64,000 bases of DNA from Glandiceps talaboti. Lineage: Eukaryota; Hemichordata; Enteropneusta; Spengelidae. Positions 62,075 to 64,000 of the stretch are shown here, one piece after another (the stretch's first letter is position 1; each line of letters opens with the position of its first letter). The stretch is from NCBI RefSeq assembly GCF_964340395.1, contig NC_135568.1:5985079-6049078 (forward strand), given 5' to 3'. Position numbers and translations under genes: made by a program. The notes beneath the pieces are model-generated. The model did no database searches, was not told where the DNA came from, and saw nothing but the letters and a program-made list of their open reading frames with translations.

Positions 62075-62240
62075 GGAGGGAGGGTGTTTAGCAGTTGTTG
62101 TGTGCCATCCCACCGGTGGTGAAGAATATCTGCCCTCCACCCTCCCTCTAGGGTTCAATTTGCCCGCCAACCTAAATCCCACCCAATATTGAGAATTATT
62201 TACCCACTCTCCACCACTGAAACGTTTGTGCCACCCACTA
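62075..62240 (+). repeat. degenerate CCCACC-type repeat with GGAGGG/CCCTCC hairpin
   Basis: 'ggagggagggtg' at 62075 pairs with 'caccctccctc' at 62138. Five variants of 'tgcccnccaacc' recur every 29-40 bases up to 62230. Unusual composition beside AT-rich flanks. Confidence 0.55.
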
Positions 62241-62774
62241 TACCAACAATTCATTTTGCTTTTTGCAAGAATTGCTTCGTTGACTGCACCTGCCACAAGG
62301 CTATATTTCTCCAACAAACTTGATAAATGTCTGTGTACTGTTACTAATATCAACGTAAAATTACATGTGTGTAATAAAATTTACTTGAATGATAAATTAT
62401 ATTTTCTTCGTCTTTATTTATCATGGTACTTTGAACGCAATAATTACAAGCCAGCGTTTTTAGTCAATTATTAATGATTCTGTGGCCCAGCACCTCATTA
62501 TATTAAAGGCAATGATGGTGTATAGCAGGTGATATTTTTTACGAGAAAAAATATCACTAATCGTTTTTACAGTTATACCATAATATCTCATCTAAGCGTT
62601 TTAGGCCAGACAAAATAAAAAAGCTGTTGAACGGCTACCGTGATCAACATTTTGGATAAGGGAGTTTGACAATAAGTTATACAAAGTCCGAGTTACACAT
62701 TGTTGGCGTACTTTGTAGAAATATCCCAGTATGTTCAAGTAGCAACAGGTCATATTTTCATAATTTTGTCCTGT

Positions 62775-62777
<3 letters not shown>

Positions 62778-62867
<90 letters not shown>
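62778..62867. repeat. microsatellite (TA)n
   Basis: About 44 perfect TA units; self-complementary and likely unstable. Confidence 0.98.
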
Positions 62868-62872
<5 letters not shown>

Positions 62873-62914
62873 TACTGCAGGAGATTTCGTCTTAGCTTGC
62901 AAATGCTATTAAAT

Positions 62915-63140
62915 GATGTATCAAGGTTAGTGATACTGATCACCAGGTTCCATGTTGAGATTGACACAATAAAGATAACACACAGACATCCCTTTAATAC
63001 ACAGTGTCTGCTTTGTTGTGTTTATTTTTGTTACCATTAACAAAATACAGAGCAGACACTCTGTAAGGGATGATTGTGTGTTATCGTCATTATGTCTCAA
63101 TATGAAATCTGGTGATCAGTCGACCTGATCTTGAGAATTG
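62915..63140. mobile_element. foldback element, about 225 bp, arms about 100 bp
   Basis: Left 'actgatcaccaggttccatg...gataacacaca...catccctt...agtgtctgct' and right 'agcagacactctgtaaggga...tgtgtgttatc...ctggtgatcagt' are about 80% inverted repeats around a loop of about 20 bases. No ORF. It sits next to the TA array, a common insertion target for TA-specific elements. Confidence 0.85.
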
Positions 63141-63339
63141 AACTTATATCAAAAGAACTACTATGTTTATTTAAAGGAGATAGTACGAAACACTACAAAG
63201 AGTCTTTAAGTATACAAATAGAAACTTATCAAACAATATCTTATTGATGCAATTGAAAACAGAAAAGATTTTGTTAAAACGAATATGGAATAGTTTACAG
63301 GTTAGATCTTTTGACTACTAACATTTGAAGCGTAATTTT

Positions 63340-63478
63340 TTTTCTCACTCTTCTTACCTCCCTTTGTTTTGTTTGTTTCTGTATGTGATTATACTAGTTA
63401 TTTCTCTATTTTTTAGTAATGTATGTATTTCAATTTTTTGTTAGTGCTGCTCCTAACAGGGATGCAATAAATAAATAA
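63340..63478 (+). mobile_element. retroposon-like 3' end
   Basis: T-rich sequence, then 'gctgctcctaacagggatgc' and 'aataaataaataaag': the short structured stretch plus (AAAT)n tail is typical of 5'-truncated LINE 3' ends. No reverse-transcriptase reading frame is present upstream. Confidence 0.5.
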
Positions 63479-63570
63479 AGAAATACATCGTTAATAGCAA
63501 TTGCAAGCTGAGTTGCAATTTCCTGTACTGTATTTGGCTGTCTGCTGACAATAGCTACCCTCACTAATAA

Positions 63571-63979
63571 ACAGTCACTAATTACTCTAGAATTCTAAAC
63601 TGGTAAAGTATTACGTTTTAAAAACTTCATTACTAATACCAGTCTAGCTCACTTCCCAACCATCGCACAGATTTTTGTGCTACCTCCAGGAGTGTTCGTA
63701 TACACATCATGATGTCCGTGCGTCCCCACGTGATTTTAGTTTAAACAGACTGGGGAGGAGTCATTCTACAAACATGAGAAAAGTCGAAGACGTTTGGTGA
63801 CGACAGCCTGTCAATTTGTGATGGATTACTTGACATGCGCCATTCGTTCTTCACTAACCATGGGGGTTCAAACACACTTGACACCTTTCGTTGGGAACTG
63901 AGCTAGACTGGTATTAGTAAGTTTTCAAAACGTAATACTGTACCAGTTTAGAATTGTAGACTAGCCAGTAATAAACTGT
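63571..63979. mobile_element. foldback MITE, about 410 bp
   Basis: Left 'attctaaactggtaaagtat...ctaataccagtctagctcacttcccaac' is mirrored by right 'gttgggaactgagctagactggtattag...atactgtaccagtttagaat'. The arms are about 90 bp at 85-90% identity, the best preserved foldback here, with about 230 unique bases between. It may extend past the window's end. Confidence 0.9.
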
Positions 63980-64000
63980 CACCACTTTGTAGTTTTACAT

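Overview
This is an AT-rich stretch (roughly 64% A+T by eye) of a nuclear genome, almost certainly from an animal. Three things point that way: very abundant tri- and tetranucleotide microsatellites (ATAC, GATA, GATT, CAGA, CTGT, GTT, CT, GA), foldback MITE-like elements, and retroposon-style A-rich 3' tails. There are no operons, no long uninterrupted ORFs and no CRISPR array, and I see no rRNA or tRNA gene. The repeat style fits an aquatic invertebrate such as a mollusc, echinoderm or hemichordate, but the sequence does not let me name the group.

Layout: 0-10 kb is mostly unique AT-rich DNA with two small minisatellites (2.3 kb, 3.2 kb) and an ATAC array (8.1 kb). 10-15 kb holds the longest repeat-free ORF (144 codons from ATG), a diverged duplicated segment, a 270-bp GATA array and a minus-strand ORF with a weak reprolysin-like motif. 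16-21 kb carries two copies of a foldback family (MITE-A). 20-27.5 kb has a cluster of minus-strand open segments with plausible splice sites; two of them are phase-compatible and rich in N-glycosylation sequons. 27-28 kb, 34 kb and 46 kb are large compound microsatellites. 31.6-32.5 kb and 34.9-35.8 kb hold further coding-like ORFs. 38.7-39.1 kb is a second foldback family (MITE-B). Families C and D are old dispersed repeats (25.5, 42.4 and 57.0 kb; 33.5 and 41.8 kb). A cluster of CRE-type TGACGTCA sites lies at 48.6-48.95 kb. 55.0-55.4 kb is a pentanucleotide array, 58.2-58.6 kb a degenerate minisatellite, and 62.8-64.0 kb has a TA array, two foldbacks and a retroposon-like tail.

Gene content: no protein could be identified with confidence. 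The coding entries are candidates chosen by open frame, codon texture and splice consensus, and their confidences are low because ORFs of 60-130 codons are expected by chance in a window this size. The best reading is an intergenic or long-intron region dominated by repeat decay. If a gene is present, the minus-strand cluster at 20-27 kb is the most likely place.
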